A stretch of 64,000 bases of DNA from Inia geoffrensis (lineage: Eukaryota > Chordata > Mammalia > Artiodactyla > Iniidae). The DNA lies in the NCBI GenBank assembly GCA_036417435.1, contig CM070908.1, forward strand, positions 47,711,090 through 47,775,089, given 5' to 3'. The translations under genes and the position numbers were made by a program. How positions within the stretch are numbered: position 1 is the first letter of the stretch; every line of letters begins with the position of its first letter. Below, piece by piece: positions 48,430 to 59,240 of the stretch. Below the pieces are notes generated by a model, which had not been told where the DNA came from, made no database searches, and saw only the letters and a program-made list of their open reading frames with translations.

Positions 48430-48640
48430 TGGTGGGGTAACTCTGAGAAATAGCCACACTGACCCCAGCCTGATGAATTTCACTGACCATTCTTGTAACT
48501 TGATCTACAATGTGCCCTCCCTTCTTTCTCTCACTTCCCTTCTTCCCTGGTGTTTCCTGGTTTCATCTCCTAAATAAACTAGTTACACATTGTTTTAGGA
48601 TCTGCTTCTGGGGTAACCAAAACTAAGACGCTTCTCTCCC
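48430..48640 (+). mobile_element. LTR-like 3' part (ERVL-type, family uncertain)
   Basis: tcatctcctaaataaactag and ggatctgcttctggggtaac, ending aaaactaagac, match the end of an old LTR. A related end is at 56510-56582. The AATAAA sits in ctaaataaactag. Confidence 0.5.
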
Positions 48641-49254
48641 AATACTTATTCCTTTCTTCCTTGTTAACATGACTTCAATTTTCTTGGAGTTCCCAGCTTC
48701 AAGTTCAGGTTCATGGGCTTCAAGGGCGGCTGTCTCTCCCCCACCCCAGGAAAGAGGTGCTGATTGGTCTAGACCCAGCACAGGGTTCGGGTTCTTCTAC
48801 GTGAGCAGGTGGCTCCGTTATGACCAGTGAAGACACTGGGAGGGCAGAGCCAACATGGAGGAGGCAGAACCATGAGAACCGCAAGAGCAGAGGCAGAGCC
48901 CTAATCAGATCATACCCGGAGCTGCTCTGCCTCTGGAATTCTTGTTACATGAGATATTGGCCACTCCTGTTGTTTAAAGCAATCGAGCCAGGGTTTGTTG
49001 TTACTCCAGGCAAAAAGCATCTAATTAATGCATTTTTATGTCTAGAGAAAAACCCCCACAATCCTTAGAGTGTCAAGAGACAGTATATGGCCACTAGAGC
49101 AGGAATCAAGAGCCAGAAGGGGACAAACAGACATCAGGACAAGCAAGGGGAAGCAGACAGGGGATGGAATTATGTTCACTGAATAATAATGGCAAAGGAA
49201 TCCAGAATGTCCAAACCAGAGAAACAGGGCACCAAGAGTGGATAATCAGCTAGC
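48641..49254. other. Possibly LTR-derived, otherwise unassigned
   Basis: 48960-49025 (gttgtttaaagcaatcgagc, gcaaaaagcatct) recalls an old LTR 3' end. Not firm. Confidence 0.3.
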
Positions 49255-49258
49255 CAAA

Positions 49259-49334
49259 CTTTCTTCTTCCTTCCTCTCTTCCTCTCTCTCTTTCTCCCTC
49301 CCTCCCTCTCTCCCTCCCTCTCTTCCTTCCTTCC
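49259..49334. repeat. Polypyrimidine microsatellite (CCTT/CCCT)n
   Basis: Interrupted TTCC, CTCT and CCCT units over about 75 bases with no purines in long runs. The minus-strand ORF over it is a low-complexity Arg/Glu frame. Confidence 0.85.
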
Positions 49335-49344
49335 ATCTGTCCTT

Positions 49345-49445
49345 CCTCTGTCATTCATGAGCACACACTCTATACCAGGCACTTCTAGGAACTGAGCATT
49401 CAGTGGTGAGCAGGACTGACATGGCCATAGCCTTTGGGAAGCTTT
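49345..49445 (-). mobile_element. L2 LINE 3' end (antisense)
   Basis: gtcattcatgagcacacact, ataccaggcacttctaggaa and cagtggtgagcaggactgac mirror the end of L2. Confidence 0.65.
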
Positions 49446-50514
49446 CACCCAAGAGAATCACTAGCAAGTTGAAGCCCAGGAGTGCATTTTAGAGCAAGAA
49501 GCAGAAAGGTGGACCCATGTATGGGCCCAGATAAAACTGTGTCGCCGCAGCTGGGTCTCTTTCTACTGCTCTCTCCCCCGACAGGTGGACATCTCGACTC
49601 TGGGCCTCAGTGGAGCCAGGAATGACTCCTGACATCAGGCAGTGTCAGTAACTAAACTAACCTCAAATAAAGAAAACTCTTCCGAAGACCTCACTGGAAC
49701 CCTGTGAACTGGGCAATGTTTGGTAAAATGGCCCTCTAGAAGAGAAAAGTCACTTTTATTAAAAAAAAATATATATATATGGCAATGAGATGGAGGCTGC
49801 TATTTGGCAAATGAGATTTTTTTCTCAAGTAAGAAATGACCTAAGTTGAAGATGTCAGGTAAGCTCAGCCAAAGAGCTACCTGGAAATCTGTATTGATAA
49901 GTCCGTGCTCAGTAGGGGAAAAAGTACTGTGATGTCTTCCGAGGCACGAAAAGGATGTTAGCCACTCAGATACCCATTTGCTATAGCCAGGAAGACTTGA
50001 AAGAAGGGAAGTCTTGATGTCTCGCTATCCCTTTGGAAGAAATTATTTTATAACTAAAAGGAGAACAGAGACAAAATATAAAATTATACTTGTTTCTCTT
50101 GGAATTCATGCCATAAAAACTGAATCTTGAAGATGGCAGGTACCCATTTCTGAGTGCCAAGCTATAAATTGACCCAAACATCTCTTAAATATAACGTACA
50201 ATATTACTTGTACAATTTAAATGTACATTATGCTTTATTATTAACATGTTTTACTTAAAATGTTTATCATTTGTACATTTAATCTGGTAACACTTTTTTT
50301 TTGCACTGACCTGCAGATGTCTGTGTCATCTACTATTGTTCTGCTTTGTATATATTCTGCTTTGCATATTATTTTCAAACATATCAAAAATATCCACACA
50401 TACACATTTATGCTCTCTTTTCAAGCTAATATGGCTGATGATTATGTTATAAAAATGTATAAGTATTGCTAAAAATGTGTGGTTTTGTGCGTGTTATGGA
50501 AGCTTAAAGGCTAT
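49446..50514. other. No gene or repeat recognised
   Basis: Unassigned except a TA run at 49770-49781. Confidence 0.4.
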
Positions 50515-50630
50515 TTTTGATTCATTTATTTATTCATTCATTCAACAAATATTTGTGGAATGCCTATGACAAGCTAGATGCTAGAATCTTGAGCTAGAAG
50601 CTAGATTTGTCGCTATAAGTCTCTGTAGAA
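50515..50630 (-). mobile_element. L2 LINE 3' end (antisense, short)
   Basis: attcattcattcaacaaata, tgtggaatgcctatgacaag and gatgctagaatcttgagcta mirror the L2 terminus, including its (TGAA)-type tail. Confidence 0.6.
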
Positions 50631-51614
50631 ACTACTTTTCTACTGTTGCCTTATAGTTAACCGTGAGTTATTAATACCAAGATCCAAATAATAAATCAAT
50701 ATGAGATGGCAAAAAAAAAGTCAAAAAACAGAAGAACAGGAGCAAGGTCAGATTCAGATACAGAGATTCATAGAATGGAATATACAAGATAAAAATAATC
50801 AAGAGAGAGTGTGAAGACCATGAGAAAAACCTGTGAGACTGATACCCACAGAAGTTCACAAATAACAAGGAAAGCACCGACTAGTCAGTGCTTCGTTGGT
50901 ATCAGCAAGTTCTCATTGACAGCTGTGGTGAAAGGCTTGAGCCCCATTCTTTGGTCCCAGTTGATCCTCTAGACCTACAAAGCACTATTTTCAGCCATCT
51001 GAGTCTTCATCACTTCATCACAGAGAGCCAATCAGTCCCTCTACAATCTCTGCTTTATGTTTCTTTTCCACCAAGTTCCAGTTGCTCTCTAATTCTGAAA
51101 GCAGAAGTCCAACATTGTATCATAAGAGGCCAGATTTGGATTCATTCTGGCACATCACCTGTGGTGCACCATCTTTTGTTCATGACAGAGCAGTCACTTG
51201 TGCCACCTGGATATCCTTCCCTTCTAAGATGCAGAGAACAGAACATCACGTCATCAAAGTCAACAAGTTAGAAAAAAGAGAGACTTAAGACAGCAAGGTG
51301 CAAACTAAGATAAGCTACCATATGTGTGCAAACCTTCATGGGAGAGGGAGGAAGTTGGCAGGCCAATACTGAGAGCCCTGGGACCTAAAGGGGAAACTCT
51401 GATCAGTGGTGTAGATTCAGAAATTCTGCCTCATCATTTTTCTCAGAACAAATCAGGCCCTGTACACTGACTTAAATCAACTATCTAAGAGGAGACAGAA
51501 ATATATATCAGTAGGTCAATTATTTATGTGTGGTCAAAATCCCTCTAACCCTTCCCAATCTCAAGGGACTTATAAAAGCTATCAGGAATTTTCTTGAAGA
51601 CCATGGACTAAAAA
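50631..51614. other. No gene or repeat recognised
   Basis: The 127-codon frame at 50888-51271 has no recognisable domain and is not supported as a gene. Confidence 0.4.
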
Positions 51615-51775
51615 TAACAGAACTATACTCAGTATCCTATGATAAACCATAATGGAAAAGAATATTTAAATATATATATATACACACACACACACACATA
51701 TATAACTGAATCACTTTGCTGTACAGCAGAAATTAATACATTGTAAATCAATCATACTTCAATTCAAAAAATGAA
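51615..51775 (+). mobile_element. Short 5'-truncated L1 3' end with microsatellite
   Basis: cagaactatactcagtatcc, an expanded (TA)n(CA)n at 51670-51704, ctgaatcactttgctgtaca and a degraded A-rich tail. Confidence 0.85.
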
Positions 51776-52184
51776 AAAAAATTAACCGAAGTGGAAGAGT
51801 CTTGAAAGGTTTTTAATACAGACAGGGGCAAAGCCTGGTGATCTGACTTTATTCCATGTCATCCAAGTGTTCATGCTGGGCAGATGGAGCTGTGGGGTCT
51901 GAATAAGATATTTTTTCCAGGACCTGCAGTTCTGACTCAGAACAAGCACTGGAGTGGATCAGAGCTGACCCAGAGCCAAGCTGTATGAAGTGAGGCGGGA
52001 GATAAGGATGGGAGTTACTCAAGACCCAAAGAGTCAAAAGGAAGGCTGACTTTTGTGGCTACATCCACCAAGCTGACGGCTTCTCTCCTGGCTTCTACTT
52101 TCGTTCATCCAATGGGAACCACCCTCAGGACAGCAGAAAGTGGAGGAAGGATGGGATTTTGGCAATGGGCCTCAAACATCTTGG
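51776..52184. other. No gene or repeat recognised
   Basis: Unassigned stretch. Confidence 0.4.
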
Positions 52185-52775
52185 TCTTAGGACTCATTGA
52201 AACTCTTAAAAGGTAAAAATTATATCTATTGATATTAGAAATTAACACAAAAATTGTATCTATTGATTTTACCATATTAGGTATTAAAACTGAAAAACTT
52301 GTATCTGTTGCCATAGGTATATGATAAAATAGATTGATACAGAAAATGATATAGAGAAAAATTACATCTATTGGAAATTTTTACATTAACTTATTAATGT
52401 AGTTGAAAAATAAAAATAATTCCATAGTACATTAAAGTAATTAAAATGTTTTATGAAAAATATATTTTTCCAAACAAACAATAATTAGTGATAAAACTGA
52501 CAGGTTTACATTTTTGCAAATCTCCTTTTTTTTTTTTTTTTGCAAATCTCCTTAATATGTGGCTTAATAGAGGGCAGCTGGATTCTCATATCTGCTTCTG
52601 CATTCAGTCTGTTGCCATATCACATCATGTAATCCCTGAAAAATTCTACTGTATACTCAAGAGAAAATTAGAGAAAACAACACAAATATCTCAGTATTAT
52701 TATGAAAATACTTTTGAAAATAGCTATGAAAAGGCTTGGGGACACCAAGGAATCCCCACACCACTCTTTGAAAAG
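52185..52775. mobile_element. Old DNA-transposon-like repeat (hAT-type suspected)
   Basis: ttatatctattgatattaga, tttacatttttgcaaatctc, gctggattctcatatctgct and ctgcattcagtctgttgcca match a common mammalian repeat that I associate with hAT-Charlie relatives. Family not assigned. A later poly(T) insertion lies within it. Confidence 0.45.
52515..52553 (-). repeat. Poly(T) tract flanked by 13-bp direct repeats
   Basis: tgcaaatctcctt at 52515-52527 and 52541-52553 brackets only T residues. This looks like a retrotransposon target duplication holding nothing but an antisense poly(A) tail. Confidence 0.75.
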
Positions 52776-52779
52776 TGCT

Positions 52780-53065
52780 GGTTGGACTATATATGCCCCT
52801 GCCCTCTCCTTTCTAGGCTACAAGTTGGCAGTGGTTGTGCCCCCTGGTCAGAGCTGCACCCGCTGTTGGGCATCCATCCCTCTCTGTCCATTGTATTCCC
52901 AGCCCCTAGCCCTCCCCTGAGCCTGGGAGTGATAAAGTCTACCTGGTATTGGTAGCCCTGGGGTGCTTCAGATCCCCTGTTGGCAACTCTTAATCTTGCC
53001 CATACCTTTCGTGGTAAATAGACCCTTCATTAAACTCTAATCAGTCATCTTTTTTCATGTGTGTG
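52780..53065 (+). other. LTR-like sequence (uncertain)
   Basis: attggtagccctggggtgct, tgttggcaactcttaatctt and cttcattaaactctaatcag recall an LTR 3' end. Low confidence. Confidence 0.3.
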
Positions 53066-53069
53066 TGCA

Positions 53070-53585
53070 GTGGGAAGACTCTAAGGTGGCCCCCTACGAT
53101 CCCCCCTCCTGGTGTTCTTGGCTGTGTGCAATCTTCTCCCCTTGAGAATGTGGCAAAAGTGTTGGGATGTCACTCCTGTGGTTGCATTATGTTGTGTAAG
53201 ACTCTTCTCGCTAAAAAAGGTGCATTCTAGAGCCTCTCCTTGATGAAGGAAGTGGCCGCGTAGGAGAAGTGGCCATGTGACCAGGACTGCAAGCAGCCTC
53301 TAGGTGTGCACACAGCCTCCAGCTAACAACCAGCAAGAGCTAAACCCCAACCCTACAGCCATGGGGAAATGAACTCTGAGCTTCAAAGGGATTCTCACCA
53401 GTTGAGTCCCCAAATGAAAACACAGCCCAGTCCACACCTTGATTCCAGCCCTGTGAGACCCTAAGCAGAAGATCTAAGGTTTGGCAAGATTCCTGATCCA
53501 TAGAAACTGAAATAATACAGGCATGTTATCTTAAGCTGCTAAGTGTTTGGGAACTTGTTACACAGTAATAGGTAACTAAGACAGT
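53070..53585 (+). mobile_element. MaLR (MLT1-type) LTR
   Basis: Ordered features include gtgttgggatgtcactcctg, the ccagctaacaaccagcaaga region, gaccctaagcagaagatct and the terminal ttatcttaagctgctaagtg, ttgttacacagtaataggta. Confidence 0.65.
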
Positions 53586-53756
53586 GCCATTTTCCTCCCA
53601 AAACCCTGGCTTATAAACGATCTGCACACTAACTATAAAAAAAATTTTTTTTACCACTGCTGTCGCATTTTTAAATGCCTTCCCTGTATTCATTTCCAAG
53701 TCCCATGATAGCTACAAAGGAAGTAACAACTAATACTTGCAGAAGTGTGTAGTGAT
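53586..53756. other. Unassigned
   Basis: Short stretch with an A/T homopolymer at 53636-53653. Nothing assigned. Confidence 0.4.
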
Positions 53757-53860
53757 ATTGGGTTTTTGTTGTTTTAAAACTCACCAGTTGACTTTTCTCT
53801 GGGTTAGAAGGATGCAGTATTAATGTTACGGAAGATGTTACAGAAAAACCCGAACAAACT
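53757..53860. mobile_element. Mariner-like MITE
   Basis: The right arm acagaaaaacccgaacaaac followed by tttttggctaacccaat is the conserved end of a cetartiodactyl mariner MITE. The left end attgggtt supplies the inverted repeat. TA dinucleotides flank it. The left arm is shortened. Confidence 0.7.
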
Positions 53861-53989
53861 TTTTGGCTAACCCAATATATAAGGGTTATACATGCAAGAC
53901 TCTTTTGCTTTTAATTCCACAGAAATTGATACTAGTACAATGTACACAAAATATTTGCATGTGGCACGCTATACAATATGTGTATAGTT

Positions 53990-54600
53990 TAAAAAATTAT
54001 AGTATCATGAGGACCTGCCACCCAGCTCAAAAAACTGAATATTACAAAAACCTTTGATGTTAACTCCCTGGCTGTTCATCTAAAAGCCTATTTTCTTGCC
54101 CCCCCAACCAGGTAACCAGTATCCCGTATTTTGTGTTGTTCACCCTCTTACCTTTTGTTATCAGTTATCAACTATATCTGTTGAGATACATATATCGTTT
54201 AGTTTTTAAGTGCCTTTGCACTTTACTCACATATACTTCATGTATATATGTATATGTGTATATATATAAATTCATCTGCAACTTGCTTTTGTTTCTCAGT
54301 ATTATTTTGAGATTCATCAATGTTGCAGATATAGCTGGAATTCATTCATGTTCTATTGTACTTGAACTTGGTTATCCACTCTCCTGTCTATGTATATTTA
54401 GCTTGTCTTCAGTTTTTGTTATGAGCAACTTGCTGTACACAAGAGCAGGAATTTCTCAACTCCAGGTGTATACCTAGGAGTGAAATTGCTGGACTGTAGG
54501 ATGTGTTAATTTACACCTTCACCAGATAATGTCTAGTGATTTTCCAAAGTGGCTCTGCCATTCGATGCTCTTAGAAACTGTGTGCAAGTCTTCTTCTGCT
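53990..54600 (-). mobile_element. Ancient L1M 3' region (antisense)
   Basis: acctgccacccagctcaaaa, ggtaaccagtatcccgtatt, ttttgagattcatcaatgtt and tacctaggagtgaaattgct follow antisense L1M. The last phrase mirrors the ORF2 P-A-I-P-L-L-G-I-Y region. The ORF at 54133-54477 lies wholly inside and is chance. Confidence 0.75.
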
Positions 54601-54639
54601 CCATGTTTTGCCGATGAGCCTAATGTACCTTTAATTAAT

Positions 54640-56100
54640 TTGAAAGGATGTTGACCTTTACTCTAAGTGATACCAGAGGTTATTGGAAGATGTTGAGCAG
54701 AAGTGTGACCTGACTCCACATGCATTTTAAGTAGACCACTGTCTTTCAGGTTGCAGATAGACTACAGGAGACCTGAGAAGGGGGTGGAATATTTGGAAAT
54801 GCAGGCAATAGTTCAGGTGTTGAATGTACCCAGATGGTGTTGGTCTGAACTTGGGTAATAGCATAAAGGTAAGGAGATTTCAAGACTGAGCCGTAGAGCT
54901 TGCTGATGGGCTGGGAGAGTTGCCAAGGATGACTCCAACTTTTTCTGGTTGAGCAATTCTAAAGGTAGAGATGCCTTTAATTGAACTGGGGAAGGATGCA
55001 TTGGTCAGAGCTGAGTTGGTTAGACATCCCATGGACACCTTAAATGGCTGTCGTATGAATGAGAATGGAGCAGGTCCTCTCCATCAGCACTGTGGATCTC
55101 TGAGTCTGGATTACTCTTTGTTGTGGGGTGTCCTGTGCATTGTTAGATGTTTAGCAGCATCCCTGTCCTCTACCCACTGGGTGCAAGTAGCACCCATCCC
55201 CCCAGTGGTGACAACCAAAAACGTCTGCAGTCATTGCTCAATATCTTTCAAAGTGGGAGTGGGGAGCATAACCATCCTGAGGTAAGAACTACTTGAATGG
55301 AAACGAGTTATGAAGACAATTCTGAGCTGATAAATTTGGGAGTCATTAGCATAAAGATGTTATTTGAAGTCATTAAACCAATAAATATCACCAAAGAGTA
55401 GATGGAAAAGAGAAGATGTCAAAGGGCTGAGATTAAGGGTAGGGATGCACCAGTATTTTGAAGTCAGAGAGATAAGGAGGAACCAGCAAAGTTTCAGCAA
55501 AAGAAACAAGTCAGGTGGGAGGAACCAAGAGAATGTGATGTCCAAGTGGAAAAAAATTTTATCAAAAAAGAGAGAATATAAAACTGTGTCAAACAAACCT
55601 AGTAAAATAGGATTGAGAATTGATCGTTTGGTTTGCTGTCATGAAAGGTACTGATGACCTTGACTTATCTATCTATAAGTTGCTAAATATAGTATAAACT
55701 TAACAGCAAGAGACTAGTCTTATGTGTATTACCAGCACCGTTACTTTCTCTGTTAAAACAACCAAAACTAAACAAACCAAGTACAATTTTTGTTGATTTT
55801 CACAGGTGATCTTTTGAAAATCTATTTTTGGGGCAAAAATCTTTCTAATTGATTCCAGAAGTAAAGGAAAATAATTATAGACATAGAGTACAAAAATTTT
55901 TTTCAATGAGATTTCTGCAAATGGAAAGAGAGGAATCTGGCATCAACTAGAGGGAGAAGTGGGATCATGATGGGAAAATGGCAGGGCGTGTTTTTATAAT
56001 TATGCAAAACCATATCCAGCTGAGAGGGAAATTTTGATGATGCAGAGGAGAGAGGAGAAAATTGTTAGAGTGATATCCATGGGTAGGCAAGAGAGGTCTG
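54640..56100 (-). mobile_element. Long ancient L2 LINE (antisense), split by MER20-like element
   Basis: About 1.25 kb of L2 read antisense. ggcaatagttcaggtgttga and ccaaggatgactccaacttt precede the insertion. Then tttgggagtcattagcataa, agataaggaggaaccagcaa, gaatgtgatgtccaagtgg and actgtgtcaaacaaacctag mirror the L2 ORF2 segments in order. Together with 25146-26345 this covers much of the L2 reverse transcriptase region. No frame is intact. Confidence 0.78.
55083..55290 (-). mobile_element. MER20-like hAT-Charlie element inside L2
   Basis: ttgttgtggggtgtcctgtg, agatgtttagcagcatccct, ctacccactgggtgcaagta and ccagtggtgacaaccaaaaa are MER20 phrases in antisense. L2 text resumes on both sides, so it was inserted into the L2. 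Confidence 0.75.
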
Positions 56101-56169
56101 AGTCATGCTGTATACACTTCAGTATATTTCATAGATGCCAAGAATGTTAAGTTTGAGATCCACACAGCA

Positions 56170-56582
56170 GGGGCCATATCCTCTTGGCACTTTCTGTCCG
56201 TAGGTGCTTACAGCTTCTACCTCAAGCACAGCAGGAGGCCTTTCTCAGACTGGAAGAGAAGGTTTGGCCCCCAAATGTTGGCCTCCCCTCCCCCAAGCAG
56301 TCCTCAGCCAACGACAGATGGGAGTGTACGTACCCTGGGGAGAGGGCAGTCCTAAGGAGGTTTCTGTGCCATCCTGAGAGCTCCAGGGGGCTGGGTCCCA
56401 GCGCCCACAGCAGAAATCTGCTCTTTGGCTCCCCCACCCCGCTCCCCCCTATCCCCAACCCCATACTGGCTGATTTCCCTTCCCTGCCTCACTTCAGTTC
56501 CTGGGATCTCCTCACAAATAAGCTACTTACACTCAAATCCTCGTCCCAATGTCTGTTCTGGGGAAACCCAACCCAAGACAGT
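56170..56582 (+). mobile_element. LTR-like element (ERVL-type, family uncertain)
   Basis: C-rich body ending gggatctcctcacaaataag, ctcaaatcctcgtcccaatg and tctggggaaacccaacccaa. It resembles the end at 48560-48640. The ORF at 56184-56747 is a Pro/Ser-rich chance frame across it. Confidence 0.5.
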
Positions 56583-57204
56583 ATAAAGTCAAACAACATT
56601 AAGCCCTACCTACTAGTCAGCAGTACAGCACTTCTTACAAGTTGTGTAGAAAATTTGTCATTCTGGACTAACTTAAAAACAGTGTCTGTATGCCTTAGCA
56701 GATTTCAACCCAGAATATACTACAACACAGAGGAATATTTATCTTGACTAAAATGGCCCCGTGTCTGTGCTTGAGTGCCGCTCTCTGTCACATCAGTGTG
56801 ACAGCACTAAGTGCCTAGCTTGAATAAGTGGTCCCTGTCCTTTGATAATACACTGTGGGTCTGGCATTCTGCTCACTACAATTTTCAACTCCATCAGGGG
56901 AAGGCTAAGACATCTCAGAATTCCCAGAGATTTTCAAACTGTGCTTCATTTGTTCTATTATGCACTCAGTCTGTCTTGTCCCTTTGAACTGGATTCACCA
57001 GGGACACAATTAGATAGCCACTTTATTTAGGTTTTTTGTTGTTGTTGTTTCATATTCCCTAGCTTGCCATTTCTTTTTCAGTCTGAATTGTGTTGCTTCC
57101 TCATCCTCCACTCACCCCAACTCATTCATCTTTCATTTAAAAATCCCACAGAGACAGGTAACTATAATATAGATCCTTATAGACCCATAAGACTTCATTT
57201 TGCA
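56583..57204. other. No gene or repeat recognised
   Basis: Contains a short GTT run at 57037-57049. Otherwise unassigned. Confidence 0.4.
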
Positions 57205-57352
57205 TAGTTAGGGAATAATTGCTAATATTTATATAGTGCTGCTTATGTGCCTGACACTGTTATAAATGCTTTACATGAGGTTCTTTTTCTGTCTTCACAT
57301 CAACTCTGTGTTGCAGATACTAATATTATCTGCATTTTACAAGATTGAATTA
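57205..57352 (-). mobile_element. MIR SINE (antisense)
   Basis: ttgctaatatttatatagtg, ttatgtgcctgacactgtta and atctgcattttacaagattg follow antisense MIR. Confidence 0.8.
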
Positions 57353-57512
57353 TTATGAGTTTTAATTGGTACATTTTGGATTCCACAGCACTTCAGGGCT
57401 AGAAACAGTCTTGAAAGTGCATTTAGCTGATCTCTTCTTGGTAAACAGAGATATTTCCAAGTGTTGTAGGATAATCATAGACCCAAACCTTTGAAGTAGT
57501 TTACAGATGCTA

Positions 57513-57866
57513 TGAAGGGAATTGGGCCCCTCCCAGAATTCATATGTTGAAGCCCTAACCCCTGGTGTGATGGTATTTAGAGGTGATTAGGTTTAGGTGA
57601 GCTTGTGAGGGTGGGACCCTCATGGTGGGATTAGTGTCCCTATAGGAAGAGACCAGAGAGCTTGCTCTTGTTCTCTCCACCACATGAGGACACAGAAAGA
57701 AGATAGTCATCTGGGAAAGCCAGGAAGAGGCCTCACCACGAACCAAATAGGCCAGCACCTTGATCTTGACTCCCCACCTCCAGGACTGTGAGAAATAACT
57801 GTCTGTGGTTTAAGCCACCTAGTCCATGGCATTTTGTTACAGCAGCCTGAGCTGGCTAAGGTGCCA
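57513..57866 (+). mobile_element. MaLR (MST-type) solo LTR
   Basis: cagaattcatatgttgaagc, ggtgattaggtttaggtgag, ccaccacatgaggacacaga, aggactgtgagaaataactg and cattttgttacagcagcctg follow the MST/MLT1 LTR from start to end. No internal sequence attached. Confidence 0.85.
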
Positions 57867-58032
57867 AGTTTCTGCAGGACCCAGCCTGGCATCTCTTTCC
57901 AGGCCAATCTCAGATCGGTGTCCCCCCCTCACCGTGACACTCTGGTCACAGTACTTTATTCTGTTTCTGCAATGAGACAAGCTCCCTATACTTCTGGGTT
58001 TTCGTAAATCCTGTTCCCTCTGTCTCACACAC

Positions 58033-58483
58033 TCTGGTAGACAAAATAATGGCCCCCAACGATGTCCATGTCATAATCCCCTAAACCTATTGATATGTTA
58101 CTTGATACAACAAAGGGGACTTTATAAGTGTAACTAAGTTAAGGATCCTGAGATGGGAAGATTATCTGGATTATCCAGATGGCCCAGTGTGATCACAGGG
58201 TCGTTATAAGAGGAAGGCAGGAGGTTCTGAGTCAACACCACAAAAGCAGAGTGATGCTGTTGTCGGTAGAGGGCCAGGAGCTAAGGCACGTGGTGGGCGC
58301 TAGAACCTGGAAAAGGCAACCCTTCCCTTAAACAGGTTCTGCCCTGAAGCCTCCAGAAGGAATGAAGCCTTGCTGACCCCATTTTAGACTTCTGAACCCC
58401 AGAACTGTAAGATAATAAATTGTGTTCATATATGTCACTGTTTGGGGTAATTCATTACAGCAGCCATAAGAAACTAATACTCT
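58033..58483 (+). mobile_element. MaLR (MLT1-type) solo LTR
   Basis: ggtagacaaaataatggccc, tgatatgttacttgatacaa, cctgagatgggaagattatc, agccttgctgaccccatttt and cattacagcagccataagaa match a complete MLT1 LTR with AATAAA at about 58413. Confidence 0.88.
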
Positions 58484-58830
58484 CTTCCCACTTACTCCTT
58501 TCTTTATTTTCATTCTTATTGATCCTTCATATTTCCATCAAATATCACTTCCTCAGGGAAAGGAATGTCATTTATCTTACCACTTCAACCACTAACTCAT
58601 CAAAGAAATGCCCCTGTTACATTTTCACAGCATCCCATGCTTTCCCTTCAAAGCTCTTAAAACTGTTAGATTATTTGATTAACTTCTGAGTAACTCCCCA
58701 GATTCCAGCTTCTGTGAGGGCAGTCTATGCTGTTTTTTTTCTCACCATTATATTGCCAACATCTCACACCAGAATATCATAAACATTCAATAAATAGTTG
58801 TTTAATGAATAAATAAATGAATGAAGTAAC
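58484..58830 (+). mobile_element. L2 LINE 3' end
   Basis: aatatcacttcctcagggaa, cagcttctgtgagggcagtc and cattcaataaatagttgttt, then the (GAAT)-type tail at 58805-58825. Confidence 0.75.
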
Positions 58831-58922
58831 TAATTCATATAGGATATGAAAATGATTTGATAGCTCTAAAAGAGACATATAAACATTATTGTTATAATTT
58901 TAATTGGTTAGGCCTCCAAATA

Positions 58923-59240
58923 AAAATTAATGCTATAGGGACTTCCCCGTTGGCGCAGTGGTTAAGAATCCACCTGCCAATGCCTGGGACACGGGTTTGA
59001 TCCCTGGTCCCGGAAGACCCCACATGCCGTGGAGCAACTAAGCCCGTGTGCCACAACTACTGAAACCTGCGTGCCTAGTGCCTGTGCTCTGCAACAAAAG
59101 AAACCACCGCGGTGAGAAGCCCCTGCTCGCTGCAACTAGAGAAAGCCCGTGTGCAGCAATGAAGGCCCAACACAACTAAATATAAATAAATAAAATAATT
59201 TACTAAAAAATAAAAATTCTATTAAAAAAATTAATGTTAT
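58923..59240 (+). mobile_element. CHR-type SINE (long subtype) with target duplication
   Basis: The body spans about 58938-59224, with head gacttccccgttggcgcag, A-box gtggttaagaatcc, B-box gggtttgatccc and gcaactagagaaagcccgtg. Duplication aaaaattaatgctata (58923-58938) against aaaaattaatgttata (about 59225-59240), one mismatch. Confidence 0.92.

Noticed and set aside
49176..49448. Arg/Glu-rich minus-strand ORF
   Set aside because: Translation of a polypyrimidine microsatellite.
50888..51271. 127-codon ORF in otherwise empty sequence
   Set aside because: No domain, no exon signals and a competing overlapping frame. Not supportable as a gene.
54133..54477. 114-codon ORF with hydrophobic stretches
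   Set aside because: Lies wholly within an antisense L1M 3' region.
56184..56747. 187-codon plus-strand ORF
   Set aside because: Pro/Ser-rich frame across an LTR-like element, with no homology I recognise and no splice context.
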